A stretch of 41,239 nucleotides of DNA from assembly GCA_018672815.1 (NCBI GenBank), contig JABHDX010000038.1, forward strand, positions 1 through 41,239, written 5' to 3'. The first letter of the stretch is position 1, and the number at the start of each line of letters is the position of its first letter. Both the position numbers and the translations under genes were made by a program. This DNA is from Gammaproteobacteria bacterium (lineage in GTDB: Bacteria; Pseudomonadota; Gammaproteobacteria; UBA11654). The notes under the pieces were generated by a model, which saw nothing but the letters and a program-made list of their open reading frames with translations, was not told the origin of the DNA and searched no databases. Positions 7,984 to 16,340 of the stretch are shown piece by piece.

Positions 7984-9296
7984 GCCTTATTTCTGTTGAG
8001 AATAAACCCAGTGCATTATCGGCATGGTATGCAGTCATCGTATTGCTATTTGCCTACGTTTTATCGTTTGTAGATAGAATAATTATGAGTCTTCTTGTGA
8101 TTCCTATTCAAAAAGATTTAGATATTTCAGATACTCAGATGGGACTTCTTATGGGCCTTGCTTTTGCAATATTTTATACTGTAGTAGGTATACCAATAGC
8201 TAGATTATCTGATGTAAAAAGTAGGAAAATTATTGTCTCTATAGGTATTTTTCTATGGAGTATTATGACAGCTGTTTGCGGGCTTGCTAGAAGCTTTTTG
8301 GAGTTATTTTTAGCAAGAATAGGAGTTGGTGTGGGTGAAGCAACACTCTCACCGGCGGCTTATTCTATGATTGCTGACTATTTTCCTGAAAATAAGTTAG
8401 GCAAAGCCATTGCCGTTTATCAGTCTGGAGCACTCTTTGGTAGCGGTATTGCCTTTATTATTGGAGGAGCGATTGTTGGTTTGATTGTCAATTCCAGTGC
8501 TACATCATTGCCTTTCTTAGGAGAGCTTCAACCTTGGCAATTGGCATTCATTATAGTAGGACTTCCTGGTGTTTTAATGGCTCTTGTAATGTTAAGTGTG
8601 AAGGAGCCCAAAAGAACAGGAATTAAAAAGGATCTTGGGACATCGGTTACTATAAAAGATGCAGTCAGATATATGGTTAAAAATTCGAAAGTGTATCTTT
8701 CAGTTTTTATAGGATTCAGTATGCTTGCAATTCCTATTACGACTATTTTTACTTGGTATCCAACTTATCTACAAAGAATTCATGATCTTACAATAGGCGA
8801 GAGTGGAAAAATACTAGGATTAATTCTATTTTTTCTTTCAAGTTCAGGAGTCTTTTTTGGTGGTTGGTTAGTTGATTTTTTAAAACGAAGAAATTATCAA
8901 GATAGTTTTTTTCGAGTGGGTTTGATTGCAGCAATCACTCCAGTACCGTTTACTCTTTTTGTGTCATCAATGTCAGATATAGATGGTACGATAATCCTAT
9001 TGTGCCCATTTATTTTCCTTGCCAGTATGCCTCTTGCTATTGGTCCAATTGTACTTCAAATTATTTCACCTAATCAATTGAGAGCACAAACAGGTGCAAT
9101 TTATATGTTATTTATGAATTTATTGACAGCAGCTATTGCTACTTCAGGGATTGGTTTTATTACCGATTATATTTTTGAAAATCCTTTAGATGTGGGGCAG
9201 TCTATTATGATTGTTAATATTGTTTCTGCCCCTGTTGCTTTTTTGGCTCTATCTTATGGTTTATTTCATTACAACAAAACATTAACAAAAGAGTAA
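7980..9296 (+). CDS. MFS transporter, Spinster-like
   Basis: A 438-residue, 12-segment major facilitator. The N-terminal LSFVDRIIMSLLVIPIQKDL stretch, the GRLSD-like loop ARLSDVKSRK between spans 2 and 3, and the RIGVGVGEATLSPAAYSMIADYF segment are characteristic of the Spinster-like branch. That branch is common beside catabolic genes for aromatics, steroids and organic acids in marine and sphingomonad bacteria. The ATG overlaps the stop of the MFS-cytochrome gene (ATGA), so the two are translationally coupled; two unrelated transporters in tandem suggest uptake of a substrate and handling of its product. No solute can be named. A 76-base gap precedes the next gene, which has its own strong ribosome-binding site. 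Confidence 0.85.
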   Translation: MSLISVENKPSALSAWYAVIVLLFAYVLSFVDRIIMSLLVIPIQKDLDISDTQMGLLMGLAFAIFYTVVGIPIARLSDVKSRKIIVSIGIFLWSIMTAVCGLARSFLELFLARIGVGVGEATLSPAAYSMIADYFPENKLGKAIAVYQSGALFGSGIAFIIGGAIVGLIVNSSATSLPFLGELQPWQLAFIIVGLPGVLMALVMLSVKEPKRTGIKKDLGTSVTIKDAVRYMVKNSKVYLSVFIGFSMLAIPITTIFTWYPTYLQRIHDLTIGESGKILGLILFFLSSSGVFFGGWLVDFLKRRNYQDSFFRVGLIAAITPVPFTLFVSSMSDIDGTIILLCPFIFLASMPLAIGPIVLQIISPNQLRAQTGAIYMLFMNLLTAAIATSGIGFITDYIFENPLDVGQSIMIVNIVSAPVAFLALSYGLFHYNKTLTKE

Positions 9297-9372
9297 ATAT
9301 CTACTATGATTAATGGCTAGCCTTTAAAGAAATTGAGCGGGCTTAATAATAACGAAAGAGGAGATTTTGAAT

Positions 9373-10005
9373 ATGTCAGATGAATCAACACAAGAAAACT
9401 ATGCTGGTGTTTGGGACACAGGTCTAGGTTTTGGGAAAAAGTCAGCACTTATTGTTATAGATCTATTGCAAGGTTATACGACCGAGGGTTCTGCATTGTA
9501 TGCACCAGGAGTCATCGATTGTGTAGCACAGATGCCAGACATATTAGCTTTAGCAAGATCTAAAGAGGTTCCAGTCATACATACAAGAGTTTTGTATACA
9601 CCACCTGATTATCCAGAAGGCGGTATTTGGATTAAAAAAGCCCCTGTACTCAAAGATCTTGTTTTGGGTAATCCTTATGCAGAGTTTTGTGAAGGCGTTG
9701 AACCTGCTGAAGGTGAACTAGTAATTGTTAAGCAATATGCCAGTGCCTTTTTTGGAACTTCATTGGTTGCAACACTAAATGGATTAGATGTTGACACACT
9801 TATTATTACAGGCTGCACAACTTCTGGTTGCATTAGAGCTACAGCTGTTGATTGCGTTCAACATGGATTTAGACCCATTTGTGTAAGAGAGTGTATCGGA
9901 GATAGGGCTGAGGGACCGCATGAAGCTAATTTATTTGACATCAATGCCAAGTATGGAGATGTAATAGGTAAGGATGTAGCAATGGATTATCTCAATAATT
10001 TATAA
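9373..10005 (+). CDS. Isochorismatase-superfamily cysteine hydrolase, N-carbamoylsarcosine amidase-like
   Basis: A 210-residue cytoplasmic amidohydrolase with the superfamily triad D30 (in LIVIDLLQGY), K120 (in VIVKQYASAF) and nucleophile C153 (in GCTTSGCIRA). The 33-residue gap from Lys to Cys and the TTSGCIRA context resemble N-carbamoylsarcosine amidohydrolase more than isochorismatase or nicotinamidase. Such enzymes split a terminal carbamoyl or amide group, releasing ammonia and CO2. I place the start at ATG 9373, because AGAGGAG at 9357-9363 is 9 bases upstream; a TTG at 9367 would be too close. It is followed 35 bases later by a PuuE-like hydrolase, so the pair may open and deaminate a ureide or hydantoin-like compound. 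The exact substrate is not determined. Confidence 0.83.
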   Translation: MSDESTQENYAGVWDTGLGFGKKSALIVIDLLQGYTTEGSALYAPGVIDCVAQMPDILALARSKEVPVIHTRVLYTPPDYPEGGIWIKKAPVLKDLVLGNPYAEFCEGVEPAEGELVIVKQYASAFFGTSLVATLNGLDVDTLIITGCTTSGCIRATAVDCVQHGFRPICVRECIGDRAEGPHEANLFDINAKYGDVIGKDVAMDYLNNL

Positions 10006-10040
10006 ACTGTTTTTAATTAATTAAGTAAGAGGAATTTAGA

Positions 10041-10964
10041 ATGAGCGATTTAACACAAAGTAAACATTATGATTATATTCCGATCATCGATCGTGAACCT
10101 TTCAAGTTGCCTGATGGGGCAAGAGTTGCAGTGATGCCTTATCTTAATATTGAGCATTTTCCAGCAGCAATAGCTGGAACATCCTTAATACCTGGCACAG
10201 CTGGTTTTTCTCCAGATCCTTTAAATTATGGTTGGAGAGACTATGGCAATAGAGTAGGGTTATGGAGAATGAAAGAACTTATGGATAAACTGGGGATGAG
10301 AGCAACGGTTTGCTTAAATTCAGAAATTATTAGAGAGTATCCTAGAATTGTTGAAGAAGCATTAGCCAGTAATTGGGCTTTTATTGGTCATGGTATCAAT
10401 AATGCACCAGCAAATTTTATTGGAAATGCTCCTGATGGCCAAGGAGGCCATACTCCATTAAGTGAAGATAGGGAAAGAGAAATTATTAGCACGGTTTGTA
10501 ATTCAATGGAAGAAGCCATTGGAAGGAAAACAAAGGGTTGGTTAAGTCCTTTTTTAACACACACCGATAATACCCCCAGAATTCTTGAAGAAAATGGGGT
10601 TGAATATTTATGTGATTACACAGCTGATGATCATCCTTTTAAGTTTAATACACCAAATAACAACCTCATTGCAGTTCCTTATACAGTTGAATTGAATGAT
10701 ATACCTGCTTTCCTAGGACACTCCGGAGTTGGTGTTTCTTCTGAAGCTTTTGGAGATATGATCGTTGACCAGTTTGATGTTCTTTATGAAGAAGGTGCTA
10801 CCAATGCTAGATGTATGCCAATTTGTTTGCATACCTTTCATGTTGGTCAGCCTAATAAATTCAAACATCTGAAAAGAGCCTTTGAATATATTGCTAGCCA
10901 TGATGATGTATTGCTTACAACCGGCGATGACATCAATGATTGGTATAGAGCACAATATATGTAA
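10041..10964 (+). CDS. Polysaccharide deacetylase-fold hydrolase, PuuE/allantoinase-like
   Basis: A 307-residue protein of the NodB-homology (polysaccharide deacetylase) fold, subgroup resembling the metal-independent allantoinase PuuE and related deacylases. Visible features are MPYLNIEHF near residue 35, the DYGNRVGLWRMKELMD block near 75, NSEIIREYP, and WAFIGHGINN near 115, followed by GWLSPFLTHTDNTP. No signal peptide is seen, which argues for a cytoplasmic small-molecule hydrolase rather than a cell-wall deacetylase. A GAGG-type ribosome-binding site (AAGAGGAA) precedes the ATG. It directly follows the N-carbamoylsarcosine-amidase-like gene, and such pairs recur in purine, ureide and pyrimidine breakdown. 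It is the last gene before two hairpins at 10971-11029. Family is clear; substrate is not. Confidence 0.8.
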   Translation: MSDLTQSKHYDYIPIIDREPFKLPDGARVAVMPYLNIEHFPAAIAGTSLIPGTAGFSPDPLNYGWRDYGNRVGLWRMKELMDKLGMRATVCLNSEIIREYPRIVEEALASNWAFIGHGINNAPANFIGNAPDGQGGHTPLSEDREREIISTVCNSMEEAIGRKTKGWLSPFLTHTDNTPRILEENGVEYLCDYTADDHPFKFNTPNNNLIAVPYTVELNDIPAFLGHSGVGVSSEAFGDMIVDQFDVLYEEGATNARCMPICLHTFHVGQPNKFKHLKRAFEYIASHDDVLLTTGDDINDWYRAQYM

Positions 10965-10970
10965 ACAAAA

Positions 10971-10992
10971 AAGTCCAAGTTTATTTGGACTT
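10971..10992. repeat. Perfect 8-bp inverted repeat after the PuuE-like gene
   Basis: AAGTCCAA at 10971-10978 pairs perfectly with TTGGACTT at 10985-10992 across a 6-base loop. It begins 6 bases after the stop codon. An A-tract precedes it on the plus strand, so a U-tract would follow it only in a leftward transcript. It is therefore not a classic rightward terminator, though it may protect the 3' end of the upstream message. Confidence 0.55.
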
Positions 10993-11003
10993 AGTACAAT
11001 AAA

Positions 11004-11029
11004 CATGGGTAGTTTATAGACTACCCATG
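11004..11029. repeat. Perfect 10-bp inverted repeat just upstream of the PQQ sugar dehydrogenase-like gene
   Basis: CATGGGTAGT at 11004-11013 pairs with ACTACCCATG at 11020-11029 around the loop TTATAG. It ends 11 bases before the ATG at 11041 and is followed by an A-tract, not a T-tract, so it is unlikely to be an intrinsic terminator on this strand. Its position over the translation initiation region suggests control of translation or mRNA stability. Confidence 0.55.
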
Positions 11030-11048
11030 AAAAAAAACCCATGAAAAA
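11023..11048 (+). repeat. 12-base direct repeat spanning a mini-ORF and the start codon
   Basis: ACCCATGAAAAA occurs at 11023-11034 and again at 11037-11048. The first copy supplies an ATG (11027) opening a five-codon frame, Met-Lys-Lys-Asn-Pro. Its TGA (11042-11044) overlaps the ATG of the downstream gene at 11041. No Shine-Dalgarno sequence is evident for either start. The arrangement could couple translation of the gene to a leader peptide, or could be a chance duplication. Confidence 0.45.
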
Positions 11049-12312
11049 TAAGCTTCTTTATTTAACTGTCATGATCTGCTTGGTATTCAGTAATGAGTAT
11101 CTGTTAAGTCAGCCTATGCCGCCAAAATTACCCGATGTGGGACCAACGGTCATGAGATTACCAACATTACTTAAACAATCACCCATTAATTTAAAAGTAC
11201 CAAAAGGTTTTAAAGTAGATCTACTTGTAGATAACTTGAGTTCACCAAGATGGTTGCTAGTGCTTCCTAATGACAATATTTTGGTAGCACAATCAAGAAC
11301 AGAATCGTTACCAGGTTTGCCTCTTGAGACATTGAAGATACTATCAAAAATGAATCTTTTTGGCCCTTCACCTAATAATATAATAGAAGTCAATTATAGC
11401 GAAGGCAAGTATCAGTCAAAATCTATAATCACTGACTTAAACCAACCTTTTGGAATGATTTATTTTCAAGAACATCTCTATATTGCTAATACCGATTCAA
11501 TTTTAAAATTTGATTATGAAGATTTTAAGATTAACTCAGCACCTCAGAAAATTATAGATATACCAGCAGGACCTCCTAATAATCATTGGACTCGAAATAT
11601 TATCTTAAATAAAGATTTTGATAAAATATTAATCTCAGTTGGTTCTGGAACGAATGTAAATGAAGAAGGAACGGATAATAATGAACGTGCATCCATCTGG
11701 GAAATAAATCTAGATGGAACTGGAAAAAAATTGTTTGCAACTGGACTCAGAAATCCAGTAGGAATGGCCTTTGAACCAATTAGTGAAAAGCTTTGGACAA
11801 CAGTGAATGAAAGAGATGGGTTGGGCGAATTTTTGCCACCTGATTATTTCACTGAAGTGGTTGAAGGTGAATTCTATGGTTGGCCATATGTTTATTATGG
11901 AATTTATCCTGACCCAAGTCAGTTAAAACTCAACCCCTTAAAAGTAGAAAAAGCACTAACACATTCAAGAGTACCAGATTTACCTGTGGGTTCTCATACG
12001 GTTCCTTTGGGCTTGTTGTTTCATAGTGGAAAAAATATTAACCCTAAATACAAAAATGGAGCTTTTATTGCAAGGAGGGGTGGCGTTTCTACATCCAAGT
12101 TAGTTGGATACGATGTTATATTTATACCGTTTGAAGATGGTTATCCCACAGGAGAGATAGAGGTTTTTCTTTCAGGTTTTATTGCCGATATGGCCAAAGG
12201 GGAAATTCATGGTAGGCCTGTTGGTATAACCGAAATGAATGATGGCTCTATTCTTATTGCAGATGATGTAGGCGGGAAAATATGGCGTATTAGCTATAGT
12301 GAAGACAATTAA
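11041..12312 (+). CDS. PQQ-dependent sugar (sorbosone-type) dehydrogenase-like beta-propeller, exported
   Basis: A 423-residue protein of the soluble glucose/sorbosone dehydrogenase fold, a six-bladed propeller that oxidises sugars or aldehydes with PQQ in the periplasm. The first ~23 residues form a signal peptide (MKNKLLYLTVMICLVFS). The mature part starts with the family's PKGFKVDLLVDNLSSPRWLLVLPNDNILVAQ-type opening, and later shows ATGLRNPVGMAF, FYGWPYVYYG and an IADDVGGKIWRI close. The C-terminal 14 bases overlap crtY, so it is probably co-transcribed with the carotenoid genes. Upstream lie a hairpin and a leader mini-ORF. Some members of this fold have lost PQQ activity; I cannot confirm catalysis, and no PQQ synthesis genes are in the window. 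Confidence 0.8.
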   Translation: MKNKLLYLTVMICLVFSNEYLLSQPMPPKLPDVGPTVMRLPTLLKQSPINLKVPKGFKVDLLVDNLSSPRWLLVLPNDNILVAQSRTESLPGLPLETLKILSKMNLFGPSPNNIIEVNYSEGKYQSKSIITDLNQPFGMIYFQEHLYIANTDSILKFDYEDFKINSAPQKIIDIPAGPPNNHWTRNIILNKDFDKILISVGSGTNVNEEGTDNNERASIWEINLDGTGKKLFATGLRNPVGMAFEPISEKLWTTVNERDGLGEFLPPDYFTEVVEGEFYGWPYVYYGIYPDPSQLKLNPLKVEKALTHSRVPDLPVGSHTVPLGLLFHSGKNINPKYKNGAFIARRGGVSTSKLVGYDVIFIPFEDGYPTGEIEVFLSGFIADMAKGEIHGRPVGITEMNDGSILIADDVGGKIWRISYSEDN

Positions 12313-13459
12313 GACCAATCTACTAATAGCAGGAGGCGGACTCGCTTCTTGCATACTCGCTTATAGAATTAAATCATTGTCATCTGATATCGATTTTTTA
12401 GTAGTTGAGAAAGATCATCAGTTGGGAGGTAATCATAATTGGTCCTTTCACACCACCGATATTAGTAATTCTCAATTTGAATGGCTCTCCCCTTTAATAA
12501 CCTTTCGTTGGAATGAACACGATGTTGTTTTTCCCCAGTACTCTAGAACTATTAAGGGAGGATATAACACTATTACTTCCATCGATATGCATGAAAAATT
12601 GATGCCTCTCATTGGCAATCATGTTCTTTTTGATAACGCTATCAATTATTTAGATAATAAAGTAGCAAAGCTGGATGATGGCACAGTAATTGAAGCGGAT
12701 ATAGTTATCGATGCAATGGGCAACTCACCTTCTAAAGGTATTACTATTGCGTATCAAAAATTTTTAGGAATTGAGATTGAGCTAAATAAAACTCATAACA
12801 TAGAAAGACCTATATTGATGGATGCTGCAGTTGAGCAAATTGATGGTTACCGATTTATGTATACGCTACCTTTTTCTGAAAAGAAATTATTAGTCGAGGA
12901 CACAAGATACAGCGATAGTTCGCAAATAAACGAAGAAGAATACCAAGCTCAGATTATGAAGTATCTTGATATGAAAGGCTGGCAAGACTGTAAAATTATA
13001 AAAAAAGAAAAAGGAGTGCTGCCCATCATCTTGAATGGTAATTATTCTAATGTGTTTAATAAGGAAATTGGAATGATTGGAATGAAAGCACTCTTATGTC
13101 ATCCAACGACAGGTTACTCATTGCCTCATGCTGTTAAGATTGCTGATCTTATTTCCAGTAAAATTTACAATAAAAGTAATAAGATTAATGATGATATTAA
13201 GCAATATTCAATCCAATCATGGAAAAAAGACGAATTTTTTAGAGTATTAAATAGAATGCTCTTTTGGGCATGCGAGCCTAGCTCTAGATATAAAGTCTTC
13301 CAGCGTTTTTATACATTACCTGAATCTTTGATAGCTAAGTTTTATTCCAGAGAGTATTTATTTATCGAGAAAATAAAAATGATGATTGGAATGATGGATG
13401 GCTTTAAGCCACCCATAAAAATTAGTAAAGCACTAAAGGCATTATATAGGAATGAATAA
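12299..13459 (+). CDS. crtY: Lycopene beta-cyclase CrtY
   Basis: Converts lycopene to beta-carotene by closing both end rings; a membrane-associated FAD enzyme. The dinucleotide-binding start LLIAGGGLASCILAYRI at residues 8-24 and the GGNHNWSFH motif near 43-51 are diagnostic of the bacterial CrtY family; length (386) is normal. The best start is GTG at 12299, which lies inside the preceding gene and gives a 14-base overlap, implying translational coupling. It overlaps crtI by 8 bases. The conserved order crtY-crtI-crtB with overlapping ends marks one operon. No alternative assignment is plausible. Confidence 0.93.
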   Translation: MKTIKTNLLIAGGGLASCILAYRIKSLSSDIDFLVVEKDHQLGGNHNWSFHTTDISNSQFEWLSPLITFRWNEHDVVFPQYSRTIKGGYNTITSIDMHEKLMPLIGNHVLFDNAINYLDNKVAKLDDGTVIEADIVIDAMGNSPSKGITIAYQKFLGIEIELNKTHNIERPILMDAAVEQIDGYRFMYTLPFSEKKLLVEDTRYSDSSQINEEEYQAQIMKYLDMKGWQDCKIIKKEKGVLPIILNGNYSNVFNKEIGMIGMKALLCHPTTGYSLPHAVKIADLISSKIYNKSNKINDDIKQYSIQSWKKDEFFRVLNRMLFWACEPSSRYKVFQRFYTLPESLIAKFYSREYLFIEKIKMMIGMMDGFKPPIKISKALKALYRNE

Positions 13460-14942
13460 GAAGGTTGCTATTATAGGAAGCGGGTTTGGTGGTTTGGCAC
13501 TAGCTATCAGGCTTCAAGCTTCAGGTCTGGATACTGTAATTTATGAAAAGAGGGATAAACCAGGAGGCAGAGCATATTTTTACAAAGAAAAGGGTTTCCA
13601 TTTCGATGCTGGACCTACAGTTATTACAGCGCCTCATATTTTTCAAGAGCTCTTTGATTTAACCAATAAAAAAATGCAAGACTACATAGAGCTTATTCCA
13701 ATTGATCCTTTCTATCGATTGATTTGGCCTGATGGCGAAGTGTTTAATTATAACTCTGATATGGATGAACTAAATTCTCAAATCCATAAACTGAATCCAA
13801 AAGATGTTTATGGTTATAAGAAATTTTTAAAATATTCAAATGCAGTCTTCGAGGAAGGCTATATAAAAATGGTTGATCACCCATTTCAATCCATCTGGAG
13901 CATGATTAAAGTTGCCCCTCAATTGATTCTTCTGCAAAGCTTTAGATCAGTCTATTCAATGGTGTCTAAATATATTAAGCATCCAAAACTAAGACAAGCT
14001 TTCAGTTACCACACTTTATTATTAGGTGGTAGCCCTTATTCTAGCTCTGCTATTTATTCTTTGATTCATGCACTAGAGCATAAGTGGGGAGTATGGTTTT
14101 CAAAAGGAGGAACAAGCACACTCATTGCAGGCTTGACTCAGTTATATAAAGATTTGGGCGGCACTTTACATCTCAATTGTGAAGTAAAAAGTATTAAGAC
14201 AAATAAAAATAATGAAATACAATCTATTATTATTCACCATGGAGAAGAAATTAAGGTGTCTGCTGTAGCAAGCAACGCTGATATCTACCACACTTATAAT
14301 GAATTGCTTTCTGAGAATAAAATAGCTCAGAGGAAAACAAAGATACTAAAGAGAAAAAAATTTAGCCCTTCTCTATTTGTGTTGCATTTTGGTCTACGAA
14401 AAAAACATCCAAAGCTAGCACATCACACAATATTCTTTGGTCCGAGATGGAAAGAATTACTCAAGGATATATATAAGAATGGGGTCTTACCCGAGGATAA
14501 CGCACTTTATTTGCACTCGCCTTCAGTGACTGATTCTTCTATGGCACCTGAGGGTTGTTCAACTTATTACGCTCTTGCCGTTGTTCCTAATTTAGGTAAA
14601 TTAGATATTGATTGGTCAATGGAACAGGACAGATATAAGAATATTATCTATCAACAGCTTGAGGAGACTTGTTTGCCTAATTTGAGAGAGGACCTAGTTG
14701 TAGATCGAGTCTTTACACCTTTTGATTTTAAAAAAGAGCTCAATGCTTATAAAGGTGCCGCCTTTTCCATGGAACCTTTACTTGTTCAAAGTGCTTATTT
14801 TAGAATACATAATAGTGATCAGAAAATTAAAGGTCTCTATTTTACAGGAGCTGGCACACATCCGGGTGCAGGAGTTCCTGGAGTGGTTAATTCTGCGAAA
14901 GCCACTGCAAAAATCATAATGGACAGGTTAGATCATGGATAA
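13452..14942 (+). CDS. crtI: Phytoene desaturase CrtI
   Basis: Desaturates phytoene stepwise to lycopene. The N-terminal Rossmann FAD site KVAIIGSGFGGLALAIRL at residues 4-21, EKRDKPGGRAYFY near 32-44, and the C-terminal carotenoid-desaturase block GLYFTGAGTHPGAGVPGVV near 465 are all present. The 496-residue length fits bacterial CrtI. ATG at 13452 lies 8 bases inside crtY, and the gene overlaps crtB by 8 bases at its other end. Number of desaturation steps cannot be read from sequence, but pairing with crtY implies lycopene as product. Confidence 0.95.
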   Translation: MNKKVAIIGSGFGGLALAIRLQASGLDTVIYEKRDKPGGRAYFYKEKGFHFDAGPTVITAPHIFQELFDLTNKKMQDYIELIPIDPFYRLIWPDGEVFNYNSDMDELNSQIHKLNPKDVYGYKKFLKYSNAVFEEGYIKMVDHPFQSIWSMIKVAPQLILLQSFRSVYSMVSKYIKHPKLRQAFSYHTLLLGGSPYSSSAIYSLIHALEHKWGVWFSKGGTSTLIAGLTQLYKDLGGTLHLNCEVKSIKTNKNNEIQSIIIHHGEEIKVSAVASNADIYHTYNELLSENKIAQRKTKILKRKKFSPSLFVLHFGLRKKHPKLAHHTIFFGPRWKELLKDIYKNGVLPEDNALYLHSPSVTDSSMAPEGCSTYYALAVVPNLGKLDIDWSMEQDRYKNIIYQQLEETCLPNLREDLVVDRVFTPFDFKKELNAYKGAAFSMEPLLVQSAYFRIHNSDQKIKGLYFTGAGTHPGAGVPGVVNSAKATAKIIMDRLDHG

Positions 14943-15867
14943 AGTGCTTTCGCATAGTGCTGCAATGATCAGAGAGGGTTCCAAGAGTTTTTCAGGAGCA
15001 TCTAAGCTTCTTGATTCAAGCAGTAAAGAGTCTGCAATATTATTGTATTCCTGGTGTCGTTACTGCGACGATCAAATTGATAATCAAATTCTAGGTATCA
15101 ATCAACAGAGTAATGAAAATAATTTGGATGCAGTTGAGATTGTTAAAATAATGGAGAAGAAAACTCAGGATGCTATCAATGATATCCCATCAGAAGCAAT
15201 TGAATTTGAAGCATTAAGAAGAGTGCTTCAAAAACATGGTATTCCACAGCAATACCCATTGGAGCATTTGCAAGGTTTCAGAATGGATGCAAAGAAAAAG
15301 CAATATCATAGCATTACAGACACACTTGAATATTGTTACCATGTTGCAGGTGTAGTAGGAATAATGATGGCTTATATTTTTGGTATAAGGGATTCAAAGA
15401 TAATAGAAAGAGCAGCAGATTTGGGTATTGCTTTTCAACTCACTAATATTGCAAGAGATGTTATTGAGGATGCCAAAATGGGAAGAGTCTATCTACCAAG
15501 CGAATGGCTAGCAGAGTATGATATAAAGCCTGGGTCAATTCTAGAAACTAACAATAGAGTGAAGCTTTTTCTAGTTATCAAAAAGCTTTTGGATGTATCA
15601 GAACAATATTATGAATCTGCAAACATTGGAATCACCCATCTACCATTGAGAATAAGATGGGGGATTAAAGTGGCTTTATCGGTATATCGACAAATAGGCA
15701 TTAAGATTAGAACATTGGGTTCCAATGCATGGAATCAGAGGGTTTATGTAAAACGTCCTTATAAACTATTTTTAGCAGTGAAGTATTTTTTAAGATATTA
15801 CTTATGGAATAAAAACAACACTGCACAAGAGCTAGAAAGAGATCCTTTACTTTGGAAAAAAAACTAA
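14935..15867 (+). CDS. crtB: Phytoene synthase CrtB
   Basis: Condenses two geranylgeranyl diphosphate molecules head-to-head to phytoene, the first committed carotenoid step. Two aspartate-rich metal sites are visible: CRYCDDQID (D45, D46, D49) and NIARDVIEDAKMGRVYLP near residues 170-187. The 310-residue length is typical. A GACAGG sequence 7 bases upstream gives a reasonable ribosome-binding site inside crtI. The stop codon overlaps the convergent crtZ stop by 4 bases. The GGPP synthase gene (crtE) that would feed it is not in this window. Confidence 0.95.
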   Translation: MDKVLSHSAAMIREGSKSFSGASKLLDSSSKESAILLYSWCRYCDDQIDNQILGINQQSNENNLDAVEIVKIMEKKTQDAINDIPSEAIEFEALRRVLQKHGIPQQYPLEHLQGFRMDAKKKQYHSITDTLEYCYHVAGVVGIMMAYIFGIRDSKIIERAADLGIAFQLTNIARDVIEDAKMGRVYLPSEWLAEYDIKPGSILETNNRVKLFLVIKKLLDVSEQYYESANIGITHLPLRIRWGIKVALSVYRQIGIKIRTLGSNAWNQRVYVKRPYKLFLAVKYFLRYYLWNKNNTAQELERDPLLWKKN

Positions 15868-16304
15868 ACCCCTAATTTCAAGTCTTTTGGTACATAGAGG
15901 AAGCCAAATGAAGATGCAAAATTTTTTTCAGACGTAGAGTGATGAAGATGATGAGCACGAATCATTCTTTTCATATAACGACTCTTGAATTTATATTTAA
16001 TTTTAATTCTTCGATGTACGATTATATCGTGAAAGATAAAATATGCAGGACAGTAAGAGGCAATACCAACACCGACCCAAAGTAGAGCTGTATCATTATG
16101 ATAGCCAAAATAAATACAGAGTATCGAAGGGATAGCAAATAAGACTGCAAACCAATCATTCTTTTCAAACATACCTTCTCTAGGCCTATGATGTGATTTA
16201 TGCAGATTCCATAAAAATCCATGCATAACATACTTATGTGTATAGAACGCAACTGCTTCCATTATGCAAAAAACAGTAAGGATAATTAAACAGTTTAAAA
16301 ACAT
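15864..16304 (-). CDS. crtZ: Beta-carotene hydroxylase CrtZ
   Basis: A short membrane diiron hydroxylase of the fatty-acid-hydroxylase superfamily that adds 3-hydroxyl groups to the beta-carotene rings, giving cryptoxanthin and zeaxanthin. All histidine boxes are visible: H23KYVMH28, H35KSHH39, H92DIIVH97 and H118HLHH122. Four hydrophobic stretches surround them. Length (146) is close to the usual 160-175. It converges with crtB (4-base overlap of the stops) and is divergent from the oxidoreductase at 16421, so it must have its own promoter within 16305-16420. Confidence 0.93.
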   Translation of the reverse strand: MFLNCLIILTVFCIMEAVAFYTHKYVMHGFLWNLHKSHHRPREGMFEKNDWFAVLFAIPSILCIYFGYHNDTALLWVGVGIASYCPAYFIFHDIIVHRRIKIKYKFKSRYMKRMIRAHHLHHSTSEKNFASSFGFLYVPKDLKLGV

Positions 16305-16340
16305 TAGCTTATGATCTCAATTCTAAATAGTTTCGATAGC

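Noticed and set aside
10971..11029. Rho-independent terminator for the PuuE-like gene
   Set aside because: Both hairpins are perfect, but neither is followed by a T-tract on the plus strand; the second is followed by a run of A. Kept as inverted repeats only.
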